From positions 42,741 through 63,356 of IMG/VR virus record IMGVR_UViG_3300030333_005378: a DNA stretch of 20,616 nucleotides; one strand, given 5' to 3'. Source of the DNA: a virus. A program made the translations under genes and the position numbers. Below are positions 1 to 6,136 of the stretch, in pieces (the first letter of the stretch is position 1; every line of letters begins with the position of its first letter). The notes below the pieces were generated by a model, which was not told the DNA's origin, did no database searches, and saw nothing but the letters and a program-made list of their open reading frames with translations.

Positions 1-525
1 TAATCCTTCGTTTTTTAATATTCTTCTAAGCGTTACTAAAATTACATCTTTATCTATTAAGCCAAAGAAATAATTTGCACATCTTGATTGTAGGGGTAAA
101 ATAATTTTATTTCTATCATTACACGTAACAATGAAGCGTATGTTATTAGCATATTTTTCCATTACTCGTTTAAGTGCATTTTGTGCATCAATAGTCATCC
201 CTTCAATTTCATCTAAAAGGCATATCTTAAATGGTGCATTTCCCATTTTACCTGTTGAAGCAAACTCTTTAATTTTAGTTCTTACTGTTTCTAACTTTCT
301 GTCATCACTTGCATTTATTTCAATAAAATTAAAATCAAATTCATCTTGAAGAATGTCTTTACCCAATGCAATTGCGGCACTTGTTTTTCCTGTCCCTTGA
401 GGGCCATGTATTAATATATTTGGCATTTCATTCTTTTCACAAAATGCAAATGCATCTTCACAAAAAGCAGTTTGACCCACCACATCCATTATTTTATTCG
501 GTCTGTATTTCTCCGTCCATAGCAT
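1..525 (-). CDS. rfcS: Replication factor C small subunit (clamp loader), N-terminal part
   Basis: AAA+ ATPase that, with a large subunit, opens the PCNA clamp and loads it on primed DNA. The first 175 residues are present and the gene runs off the left edge. Seen: the family's N-terminal signature WTEKYRP (residues 3-9) followed by DVVGQ, Walker A GPQGTGKT (41-48), Walker B LLDEIEG (about 103-109), sensor-1 TCND (134-137) and the arginine-finger SRC motif (147-149). The start ATG at 525 gives exactly the canonical N-terminus and has a GAGATGA ribosome-binding sequence just upstream. It overlaps the end of the preceding winged-helix gene by 32 bases. With the large-subunit-like gene two genes upstream, it forms a clamp-loader module. 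Archaeal RFC small subunits are usually about 320 residues, so roughly half is missing only because the window ends. Confidence 0.93.
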   Translation of the reverse strand, partial: MLWTEKYRPNKIMDVVGQTAFCEDAFAFCEKNEMPNILIHGPQGTGKTSAAIALGKDILQDEFDFNFIEINASDDRKLETVRTKIKEFASTGKMGNAPFKICLLDEIEGMTIDAQNALKRVMEKYANNIRFIVTCNDRNKIILPLQSRCANYFFGLIDKDVILVTLRRILKNEGL

Positions 526-814
526 AAATATCATCTCTTAATTTCCATTTAATTATCTTATAATTACCGTCATTTCCTAATATACTTTCATTTTCTACTT
601 TTTCAAATAAATTTGAGAAAGTATGTAACATTCCACTTGCTTGTCTTGTATCAGGATAAAACCTATATTTATCCTTTAATCTATTTTGAATCTCATGAAC
701 ATTTGCCGGTCCTTGTTCTAAGGCCATAATCAATAAACCTAATTGTCTAGGTTTATGGACTTTACCTAAAGATAAAGGAATTTTGTTGATAATAGAATCT
801 GTTTTACTTCTCAT
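494..814 (-). CDS. Small winged-helix-like protein
   Basis: 106 residues, function not recognised. The central part (about 22-95) reads as a winged helix-turn-helix: a helix around QLGLLIMAL, a short turn GPANV, a helix HEIQNRLKDKY, a candidate recognition helix TRQASGMLHTFSNL, then a beta wing ending YKIIKWKL. This suggests DNA binding or a protein-protein wHTH. The ATG overlaps the TAA of the clamp-loader-like gene upstream (TAATG), and the 3' end overlaps the start of rfcS, so it sits translationally coupled between two clamp-loader genes. A role in replication or in regulating that module is inferred only from position. Confidence 0.7.
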   Translation of the reverse strand: MRSKTDSIINKIPLSLGKVHKPRQLGLLIMALEQGPANVHEIQNRLKDKYRFYPDTRQASGMLHTFSNLFEKVENESILGNDGNYKIIKWKLRDDIYAMDGEIQTE

Positions 815-1656
815 TAAAAATCCTCCAATGTTACATTAGATTTGGAATAATACGTTTTATTTTTTCTTAATTTCTTTTCTCCTAACCCCAACTTGCGCCA
901 TTCTGCATTACTAACTCTACCTTTAACCTTTTTCTCAAAATCAGGGTCATTTATTAAAATCGAAAATAAATGACTTTCATTTGCCTTTAGTCCAACCCTT
1001 TTACAAATCTTAACTAAATTACTATATGTCCCCCTTGATGGGGTATTTAATTGAGCATAATTAAATCCTGAAATAGAGTATGTCGCTAATTCATATAAGT
1101 AATTATTTGACCATCTTCGTTTAACATGACCATCTAAAAACGCTAACGAATTAATATGTATATTATTCATTAGCCACAACATTAAATAATTATCAGAAGG
1201 TTTATTATGTTTAAGTAATTTTACTACCTCTTCTCGATTAGTATTTTTAACAAATGCTCTCATCACATCATACATTGATTTATCTAAAGGTTCGGGATTC
1301 TCACTATTTGGGGCAACTTTTGTAATATGCTCTCTTCCCCATTGTCTTGATGCTCTTGAAATTTTACATTTTTTCTTTATTTCTTCGGGAACATCTTTTT
1401 GATTATTAGAAGTAATAATGATTTCTCCTTTGTATGTTCTAATGATTTCAACAATTGCTTTAGTATCAGGTTTATAATGAACCTCTTCAATTAATAACCC
1501 TCTCTCCACAGGTAGTGAATAAATATCATTAGGTATTTCATTTGCATACATAATAATGGGGTCGCCTAATTTTTTAATCGCACCTGTTGTTTTTCCTGTC
1601 ATTGGTTTCCCTATTAAAAGAGTAGGTTGAATAGTTTGCATCCCAATTAAACTCAT
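814..1656 (-). CDS. AAA+-type ATPase, probable clamp-loader large subunit (RFC-L-like)
   Basis: 280 residues. Seen: Walker A GKPMTGKT (16-23), Walker B-like LLIEEVH (54-60) and a sensor-1-like stretch IIITSNNQ (79-86), followed by an alpha-helical region. The C-terminus ends NVTLEDF, close to the TLxDFF core of PCNA-interacting (PIP) motifs, which archaeal RFC large subunits commonly carry at the extreme C-terminus. This tail, the position two genes from rfcS and the AAA+ core argue for a reduced RFC large subunit. Archaeal RFC-L is usually 400-500 residues, so this one is short and its N-terminal signature is not recognisable. Another AAA+ protein is possible. The start ATG overlaps the upstream stop (TAATG), and GGTGA lies just upstream. 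Confidence 0.7.
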   Translation of the reverse strand: MSLIGMQTIQPTLLIGKPMTGKTTGAIKKLGDPIIMYANEIPNDIYSLPVERGLLIEEVHYKPDTKAIVEIIRTYKGEIIITSNNQKDVPEEIKKKCKISRASRQWGREHITKVAPNSENPEPLDKSMYDVMRAFVKNTNREEVVKLLKHNKPSDNYLMLWLMNNIHINSLAFLDGHVKRRWSNNYLYELATYSISGFNYAQLNTPSRGTYSNLVKICKRVGLKANESHLFSILINDPDFEKKVKGRVSNAEWRKLGLGEKKLRKNKTYYSKSNVTLEDF

Positions 1657-2057
1657 TAAATTTCACCTTTCAATTTAAGTAATTCATCAAACCCATCTTG
1701 AGTAGTATGGTCGCCACGATAAATCATTTGTGATGCCTCTTTGAAAGTTACCCATTGTCCCTTTGATGATGGATAATTAGATTCCATTAATTCGCAAACT
1801 CTTATTACATTAATTATCCCTGAAATCCAAAGAATAGGTTTTGGTCTAATTTTACTTTCAGACGATTTAACTTTAGAATTAATATTTAATTCTTCTAATC
1901 CCAATTTTACATAATCTAAAAATTCCAAATTATCGGCTCTAAGGTTTACTCTTAATCTTATCTCATACCCTATGTGCTTTTTTTCATTACGATAAATTGT
2001 TAATTCAGGGCGACCTGATGCTAATAAAATTCCTTTTAGTATTTCAGGACTAAACAT
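1656..2057 (-). CDS. LAGLIDADG-fold protein with degenerate catalytic motif
   Basis: 133 residues. The N-terminus (SPEILKGILLASGRPELT) fits a LAGLIDADG helix followed by the usual first strand, and the rest keeps the family rhythm: a strand with YEIRLRVNL, a helix with LDYVKLGLEEL, then the strand ILWISG, a helix, and a KGQW segment near the end. At the motif (residues 7-15, LKGILLASG) the acidic residue of the ADG core that binds catalytic metal is Ser14, and the preceding Asp is Leu. It is therefore probably not an active homing endonuclease and may be a DNA-binding protein derived from one. I chose ATG 2057 over a GTG at 2069 because GGTGGTGA lies about 6 bases before the ATG. It overlaps its neighbours on both sides and shows no sign of an intron or intein insertion. 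Confidence 0.65.
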   Translation of the reverse strand: MFSPEILKGILLASGRPELTIYRNEKKHIGYEIRLRVNLRADNLEFLDYVKLGLEELNINSKVKSSESKIRPKPILWISGIINVIRVCELMESNYPSSKGQWVTFKEASQMIYRGDHTTQDGFDELLKLKGEI

Positions 2058-2424
2058 TTGATTCACCACCCATAGAACCCAAGAATTGATAATGCAATTT
2101 CAAGAATTGTAATCCTTCTTCAATAGTTCTAACAATAATCATTGCTAATTCATTTTCTAATTCTCCCGGAAATACCCACTGAATTGACCATCCTCGACTC
2201 AAATTATACATTTCCGCCGCTTCTTTATCTACATCTTCCATTATTTGAACATATCTGCAATTTTCATATCCTTCTTGCATTAATGTAACGGTTAATCCTT
2301 CATTAATAATAGCATTATCTTTAATTGTCATAGGACTGTAAACCATGAAAGAATATGAAGTCACTGACCCATATTCATTTTTCCAATGCTCAATTATTGA
2401 GCCATCTGATTCACTCACTTCCAT
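2050..2424 (-). CDS. Hypothetical protein
   Basis: 124 residues from ATG 2424. A longer reading from 2457 is possible, but the inner ATG follows GGGGTAAAGAAG and overlaps the upstream gene by only 14 bases. No family recognised. The predicted pattern is alternating strands (SYSFMVYSP, LTVTLMQEG, YVQIMED, SIQWVF) followed by a long helix (ELAMIIVRTIEEGLQFLKL). It has no signal peptide, membrane segment or cysteine motif. It lies between the second histone-fold gene and the LAGLIDADG-like gene, overlapping both. Confidence 0.65.
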   Translation of the reverse strand: MEVSESDGSIIEHWKNEYGSVTSYSFMVYSPMTIKDNAIINEGLTVTLMQEGYENCRYVQIMEDVDKEAAEMYNLSRGWSIQWVFPGELENELAMIIVRTIEEGLQFLKLHYQFLGSMGGESNV

Positions 2425-2929
2425 CTTCTTTACCCCGCTTCTCTCTTGCTTCTTCATCTTTATCTAACCAAATAGATTCTTTTAATGCATAATCATCATT
2501 ATCGGGTTCGTAATATCTATAATCATGGTTATAGTGAATACGTCTAAAATGGGCGGGCATTAATCTAGTATGTCCTTTTGCTTGGGCATTTTTAATGCAA
2601 TCATCTAAAATTCTATACAATAAATCATCAATCCATTCATATGCATATGCAATAAACTCTTTTGATACTTGAATGTTCTCGCCAGAATTTTTCTTGAAAA
2701 ATGAACCAAGATGAATATTAGTTTTTATTGTTTTAGGTTTTTGTTCCATAGTCGGAACTACTAATTTACCTTCTTCAAAATATGGAACCTCTCTCCAATA
2801 CATCTTTTTAGATTTGCCACGCGCATTTGGTTGTCGCATCCAAACAAACCCATTTTCAATTTTTTCAATCATATAAATGTCTGCACCCAATGGCACAATA
2901 TCTCCTACTTTTTGGTGTTTCATTTCCAT
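2411..2929 (-). CDS. Protein with internal histone-fold domain
   Basis: 172 residues. Residues about 1-65 look like a small beta-rich domain (VGDIVPLGADIYMI, GFVWMR). Residues about 72-132 align without gaps to the archaeal histone fold from the loop-1 Val-Ser onward: a short helix (LGSFFKKN), loop, VSKEF, a long amphipathic central helix ending IKNAQAKGH, then the loop-2/last-helix region TRLMPAHFRRI, where archaeal histones have GRKT then EDI. The Asp of that last motif is His here. The C-terminus is highly charged, mixed acid and lysine. A DNA-packaging or transcription-factor-like role is inferred from the fold only. The start ATG overlaps the upstream gene; a second ATG six bases downstream is possible. 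The assignment rests on visual alignment. Confidence 0.6.
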   Translation of the reverse strand: MEMKHQKVGDIVPLGADIYMIEKIENGFVWMRQPNARGKSKKMYWREVPYFEEGKLVVPTMEQKPKTIKTNIHLGSFFKKNSGENIQVSKEFIAYAYEWIDDLLYRILDDCIKNAQAKGHTRLMPAHFRRIHYNHDYRYYEPDNDDYALKESIWLDKDEEAREKRGKEDGSE

Positions 2930-3318
2930 TTCGCCCCTGCTGTTTCATTTAAGGTATCTGCTCTTTTCATCATAAATTTTTGATATTCCACAAAATCTTT
3001 TTGCCAATTTGGTGATAATTCCCAAAGTATTTTTTTACTTTTTGGCCAACTTGTATTAACATTAACTATCTCTTTATCACTTTCAACTACCCATGTTAAT
3101 TTATGTTTTAGAAGATTCATTATTTGGTGTATATTAGGTCGCATTCCCCAATTACCACGTTCTTTACTTGAATGAGATTCATTTGGTTTTTTACTTTCGT
3201 TATAAATTTCTTGAGCAGTTACAAATTCTTTTTCTAAAATAAATTCTAACAATTTACAAATCCATTTATGGTTTGCTTTAGTCCAAACTGTAAATCCCTT
3301 TGACGCACCAATTGGCAT
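2920..3318 (-). CDS. Hypothetical protein, possible winged helix
   Basis: 132 residues, not recognised. The layout resembles a winged helix: a helix WICKLLEFILEKEF, a turn VTAQEIYNES, a charged loop rich in Ser/Lys/Glu (about 43-58), a helix PNIHQIMNLLKH, then strands WVVESDKEIV and KKILWEL. It starts one base after the ligase stop codon with GGAGATGATG as ribosome-binding site, so it is probably co-translated with the ligase. DNA binding is a guess from the fold pattern. Confidence 0.6.
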   Translation of the reverse strand: MPIGASKGFTVWTKANHKWICKLLEFILEKEFVTAQEIYNESKKPNESHSSKERGNWGMRPNIHQIMNLLKHKLTWVVESDKEIVNVNTSWPKSKKILWELSPNWQKDFVEYQKFMMKRADTLNETAGAKWK

Positions 3319-3319
3319 T

Positions 3320-4849
3320 TTACATCATCTCCTTCATATCATCAATTGTGTTAATATCACTAACGGGCTTATCGTTTCTAATTCTAGTTTTACGAGGAAA
3401 TCTTAATCCATATTCTCCCTTTTCATTAGAAGTGACTAAATCAGCCTTTACTTGTAAAACAATTCTTGGTTTAACCTTATGAGTATCACCATCCAAATGA
3501 GTAACAATTGGTTTAAGTTGTCTAGTTAAACTTAAAAAATCAGAATCAGAAAAACCTGTTCCAACGGCCCCAATAGAAATAAATCCACCTTCTGAATCTG
3601 AAACCGCCATATCATATGAAGCCATTACATTAGCCCTTTTTCCATCTCCATATCTAGCACCTGTAATAACTACGTCTAATTCTATTGTGGGCGGTTTGTA
3701 TTTTGCCCACTTAACTGAACGTTTTCCTGATTCATAACAAGCATTAAGGTCTTTAATCATTATACCTTCAAACCCTTTAGAAATCGCTTCTGAATAAAAT
3801 GGAATCGAATTGTCGGGGTTCACGACTCGCGCCGCTTGGTCAGGAAACATTTCAATAAATTGTAATCTATCCTTTAATGGGGTATCAATAAGCCCATTCC
3901 CCCTTATCATCAAACAATCAAAAATTGCAATCGCTACGGGGCATTTTATCACCGCTTCATTCGCGTCTTTGCTATGGAAGCGAGCATTCATCAGTTGAAA
4001 TTTCGCGGGTGAACCGTCCTCATTAATTGGATAAATTTCTGAATCCACAATAAAGGGAGAAATCTCCCATGAAAGCACTTCTCTAACAACATCTGGGAAT
4101 TGTTCAGTTACAATCACACCTTTGCGATTAAAAATAATCACAGTATCTCCATTTCGATGAATTTGGTATCTTGCGCCATCATATTTGTATTCGACAAGTT
4201 TCTCTCTTGGCCATTTATTCTTAGGAACTGCTTTAGCCAACATAGGCGCAACATAGGAACCAACAGTTAAATCCATTGAAGGTGTTTCGCCGCTTTCATA
4301 TGCAGATACAACATTACGATAGGTATTAAAGTTACAATGCTTTTTAACTTCAGCCTGTTTCTTATCATAAATTTTAGCCAATGCCTTTACAACATTTCCA
4401 CTACCAAATCCGTGTCTTGGTGTTCTAACCCAATATCGCAAAAACCACTTCTTTTCAAGAGCAGACATTTCTTCAAACATCGAATCAAACAAATCAAACG
4501 TGTTACTTTCAATTCTACTACAATCTTGTATTAAAAGATTGTAAACAGCAGTTATCGAAAAATTACTATCTTCACCACCTTCATCAAAGAAATAAATACC
4601 TTCTCCCAAATCACCATACATATCTGCATACTGTTCAATTTCATCATCAAACGCTTCATAAAACTTTGTTACCCACTTTACTGCTTTCTTTTGCCCTAAG
4701 TTATTCATTGGGTATTCTAATGTCAATAAGGAAACTAATGCTTCCTTATCATCAAACAAATCCCATGCTCTCTTAACTTGCACAATAGATGCCGTAGGCG
4801 ACAAATCTTCTATCGCCTGATTTAATCTAGAAAATCTACTCCAACTCAT
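3320..4849 (-). CDS. lig: ATP-dependent DNA ligase
   Basis: 509 residues; seals nicks using ATP, joining Okazaki fragments or repaired strands. Seen: an all-helical N-terminal DNA-binding region (about 1-195), then the nucleotidyltransferase core with catalytic motif I YKYDGAR (active-site Lys about residue 222), motif III-like FIVDSEIY, motif IV EGIMIKD, motif V KWAKYKP, and a C-terminal OB-fold region ending with the FPRKTRIRNDKP segment typical of archaeal/eukaryotic ligase I. The usual archaeal length is about 550-600, so it is slightly compact. A TTG three bases upstream is in frame, but the ATG at 4849 is better placed behind GGAGAG. It is preceded by a tiny overlapping membrane-peptide gene and followed one base later by a small gene. 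No obvious PIP box is visible. Confidence 0.96.
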   Translation of the reverse strand: MSWSRFSRLNQAIEDLSPTASIVQVKRAWDLFDDKEALVSLLTLEYPMNNLGQKKAVKWVTKFYEAFDDEIEQYADMYGDLGEGIYFFDEGGEDSNFSITAVYNLLIQDCSRIESNTFDLFDSMFEEMSALEKKWFLRYWVRTPRHGFGSGNVVKALAKIYDKKQAEVKKHCNFNTYRNVVSAYESGETPSMDLTVGSYVAPMLAKAVPKNKWPREKLVEYKYDGARYQIHRNGDTVIIFNRKGVIVTEQFPDVVREVLSWEISPFIVDSEIYPINEDGSPAKFQLMNARFHSKDANEAVIKCPVAIAIFDCLMIRGNGLIDTPLKDRLQFIEMFPDQAARVVNPDNSIPFYSEAISKGFEGIMIKDLNACYESGKRSVKWAKYKPPTIELDVVITGARYGDGKRANVMASYDMAVSDSEGGFISIGAVGTGFSDSDFLSLTRQLKPIVTHLDGDTHKVKPRIVLQVKADLVTSNEKGEYGLRFPRKTRIRNDKPVSDINTIDDMKEMM

Positions 4850-4928
4850 CAAAATCTCTCCATTCTTTTAATACAAATAATGCAAATGTTCCCCAAATGA
4901 AAATCATGCACCAATATGCTTCACTCAT
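4836..4928 (-). CDS. 30-residue putative membrane peptide
   Basis: A short reading frame encoding MSEAYWCMIF followed by IWGTFALFVL and a charged tail KEWRDFDELE. The hydrophobic stretch (about 5-20) could form one membrane helix with the acidic tail inside. The ATG overlaps the TGA of the preceding 49-codon gene (ATGA), a G-rich ribosome-binding sequence (GGGGGAAAAAG) precedes it, and its end overlaps the ligase start by 14 bases. This coupling supports it being translated. Function unknown. Confidence 0.5.
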   Translation of the reverse strand: MSEAYWCMIFIWGTFALFVLKEWRDFDELE

Positions 4929-5074
4929 TCTTTTTCCCCCGTTGGACTTGAGCCGTGAGGGGGAAACTTACCTGTTTTAAGAAAAAACTTTTCTGCAAGA
5001 AATTCTGGGGCAGTATAAAACCCATCACTCTTTAAAAATGCTTTCCATTCTTCAATCGTTGCTACTTCAGTCAT
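4925..5074 (-). CDS. 49-residue hypothetical protein
   Basis: Begins MTEVATIEEWKAFLKSDG and ends with a Pro/Gly/Ser-rich tail (FPPHGSSPTGEKE). The ATG overlaps the stop of the upstream 111-residue gene inside the GGTGAAGAAGAATGA-type junction, and its TGA overlaps the ATG of the next small gene, so it fits exactly into the coupled chain. No family recognised. Confidence 0.6.
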   Translation of the reverse strand: MTEVATIEEWKAFLKSDGFYTAPEFLAEKFFLKTGKFPPHGSSPTGEKE

Positions 5075-5085
5075 TCTTCTTCACC
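5071..5085 (-). promoter_or_regulatory. Combined ribosome-binding/start/stop junction
   Basis: On the minus strand the 15-mer reads GGTGAAGAAGAATGA: a GGTGA ribosome-binding sequence, the next gene's ATG and the previous gene's TGA in one element. The previous protein therefore ends Gly-Glu-Glu-Glu. The same exact sequence occurs at 5510-5524 and 5707-5721. Confidence 0.7.
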
Positions 5086-5406
5086 CGTTAATTGTTCCCA
5101 ATGTTTTAGGTCGTGTCTATCTCTAACCATTTCTAATGTCTTAGAATTAAAGTCATCTTGTAAATTGCGAGCCATTTGACAACACAATCTAATCTTTTGG
5201 GTTGATTCAAGATTCCAAAAAGAATCCTTCTCCCAACCAAACTTCATCTCAATATGATTACACAATCCATATCTTGACATATTTCTAAAGTCCTCGTCAA
5301 TTTCTTGACCAAGAATAGGACTCGTTTCATGAGTCAAACCTTTATCTAGCCACACATAGACATTACCCATAAAAGCAATAATCTTTCTTCGTAGCCATTG
5401 ACTCAT
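5071..5406 (-). CDS. Hypothetical protein, 111 residues
   Basis: Not recognised. It starts MSQWLRRKIIAF (basic, amphipathic), contains Trp- and Met-rich helical stretches and ends LTGEEE, the last residues being dictated by the coupling sequence for the next gene. The ATG overlaps the stop of the upstream 35-residue gene (TAATG) and follows an excellent GGAGGA ribosome-binding site. Confidence 0.65.
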   Translation of the reverse strand: MSQWLRRKIIAFMGNVYVWLDKGLTHETSPILGQEIDEDFRNMSRYGLCNHIEMKFGWEKDSFWNLESTQKIRLCCQMARNLQDDFNSKTLEMVRDRHDLKHWEQLTGEEE

Positions 5407-5513
5407 TAAGATTCCTCCGGTTTTGTTCCATTGTAGTTGCCTTGACGTATTCGCATTACTTGTTTTCTTTCGGTTTTGCCTTTACGCTGATTTCGTCTAA
5501 CTTCATTGGTCAT
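5406..5513 (-). CDS. 35-residue basic peptide
   Basis: A very basic small protein (MTNEVRRNQRKGKTERKQ then VMRIRQGNYNGT) with about ten Arg/Lys in 35 residues, which suggests nucleic-acid binding. The ATG overlaps the TGA of the upstream gene within the GGTGAAGAAGAATGA junction, and the TAA overlaps the next ATG. These precise overlaps on both sides make translation likely. No family assigned. Confidence 0.6.
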   Translation of the reverse strand: MTNEVRRNQRKGKTERKQVMRIRQGNYNGTKPEES

Positions 5514-5524
5514 TCTTCTTCACC
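5510..5524 (-). promoter_or_regulatory. Combined ribosome-binding/start/stop junction
   Basis: Second exact copy of the 15-mer GGTGAAGAAGAATGA (minus strand). It joins the 66-residue gene to the 35-residue gene. Confidence 0.7.
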
Positions 5525-5710
5525 CAATAAACTCTTTTCTAAAACGTTTTGAACCATTATCATAGCATCTCTCATTCCCATAACATGACCTGCTACAAAT
5601 TCTAATGTTTGGTATGAGTTATCTACAATAACTGAAAAATCTTCGTCTACTTCTGCTTCCACAAATTTCATTGCGGAATTAATGTGTATAATTATTTCTT
5701 CAAAATTCAT
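5510..5710 (-). CDS. 66-residue acidic helical protein
   Basis: Acidic, Met-rich and predicted mostly helical (EEIIIHINSAMKFVEAEV, then a helix around GMRDAMIMVQNVLEKSL), ending LLGEEE. No DNA-binding motif or membrane segment. It sits directly after the histone-fold gene with an ATGA overlap. Its acidity and position would suit a partner of that basic protein, but that is speculation. Confidence 0.6.
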   Translation of the reverse strand: MNFEEIIIHINSAMKFVEAEVDEDFSVIVDNSYQTLEFVAGHVMGMRDAMIMVQNVLEKSLLGEEE

Positions 5711-5721
5711 TCTTCTTCACC
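5707..5721 (-). promoter_or_regulatory. Combined ribosome-binding/start/stop junction
   Basis: Third exact copy of GGTGAAGAAGAATGA (minus strand). It joins the histone-fold gene to the 66-residue gene. Confidence 0.7.
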
Positions 5722-5937
5722 TTTTATCATTTTCATAGTCAATAAAAACATAGTATCTCTTACATCTAAAACACTTATTCTTTTATGTTTTCCATTTTTC
5801 TTTGACTCTATTTTATCAATAGCAAGTCGCATTACACCTTCCATATCTTTAGAAAATGCTTCCTTCGCTTCACCTGTCCATTGAATAGTATTATCACTCT
5901 TCTTTATCAGTCGCTCTATTTCTCGTATGCTCACCAT
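5707..5937 (-). CDS. Archaeal histone-fold protein
   Basis: 76 residues, the size of an archaeal histone. Seen: an N-terminal helix IREIERLIKKS (cf. archaeal histone IxRIIRKAG), loop 1, a long central helix about EAKEAFSKDMEGVMRLAIDK, then a basic loop 2 KNGKHKRISV and LDVRDTM matching the histone GRKTVxxEDI segment. The loop-2 basic cluster is where histones contact DNA. It lies directly downstream of the PC4-like gene (44-base overlap) in a transcription/chromatin cluster. It may be a viral histone that coats DNA or a CBF/NF-Y-like transcription partner; sequence alone cannot tell. The terminal GEEE comes from the junction with the next gene. Confidence 0.75.
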   Translation of the reverse strand: MVSIREIERLIKKSDNTIQWTGEAKEAFSKDMEGVMRLAIDKIESKKNGKHKRISVLDVRDTMFLLTMKMIKGEEE

Positions 5938-6136
5938 CTAAAATTCTCTCCAATATATTTTTCATATGAACCAATTCTTGCATATTAACTCTAATTCCTT
6001 TACTAGTTGCCTTTCCATCTTTATACCATCTAATGTCTACGACATCAATATTCCAATATTTACCCTTTTCAATAATAACTTCATCTATTGCACTTCGGGC
6101 AATTCGGCCTCTAATTTCAGAATCCTTTAATCCCAT
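5894..6136 (-). CDS. PC4/Sub1-like ssDNA-binding protein
   Basis: 80 residues. Residues about 19-66 match the transcriptional coactivator p15 (PC4) fold: a strand VDIRWYKDGKA, a second strand with the hallmark KGIRVN (KGISL in eukaryotic PC4), then a helix QELVHMKNILERI. PC4-family proteins are small dimers that bind single-stranded DNA and act in transcription, replication or repair. It starts within the last codons of groEL (10-base overlap) behind a perfect AAGGAGG ribosome-binding site and is followed by the histone-fold gene. The N-terminal 18 residues are charged, unlike the Ser-rich tail of eukaryotic PC4. Confidence 0.75.
   Translation of the reverse strand: MGLKDSEIRGRIARSAIDEVIIEKGKYWNIDVVDIRWYKDGKATSKGIRVNMQELVHMKNILERILDGEHTRNRATDKEE

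Noticed and set aside
131-349. Plus-strand reading frames (131-349, 3300-3482, 3810-3998, 6644-6979, 7109-7444, 9709-9921, 16486-16788 and others)
   Set aside because: Each lies opposite a well-supported minus-strand gene, lacks a ribosome-binding site and gives low-complexity protein rich in Ser, Phe and Ile, as expected from the antisense of purine-rich coding DNA.
1656-2057. Active homing endonuclease or intein remnant
   Set aside because: The catalytic acidic residue is missing, and there are no splicing motifs or interrupted host gene around it.
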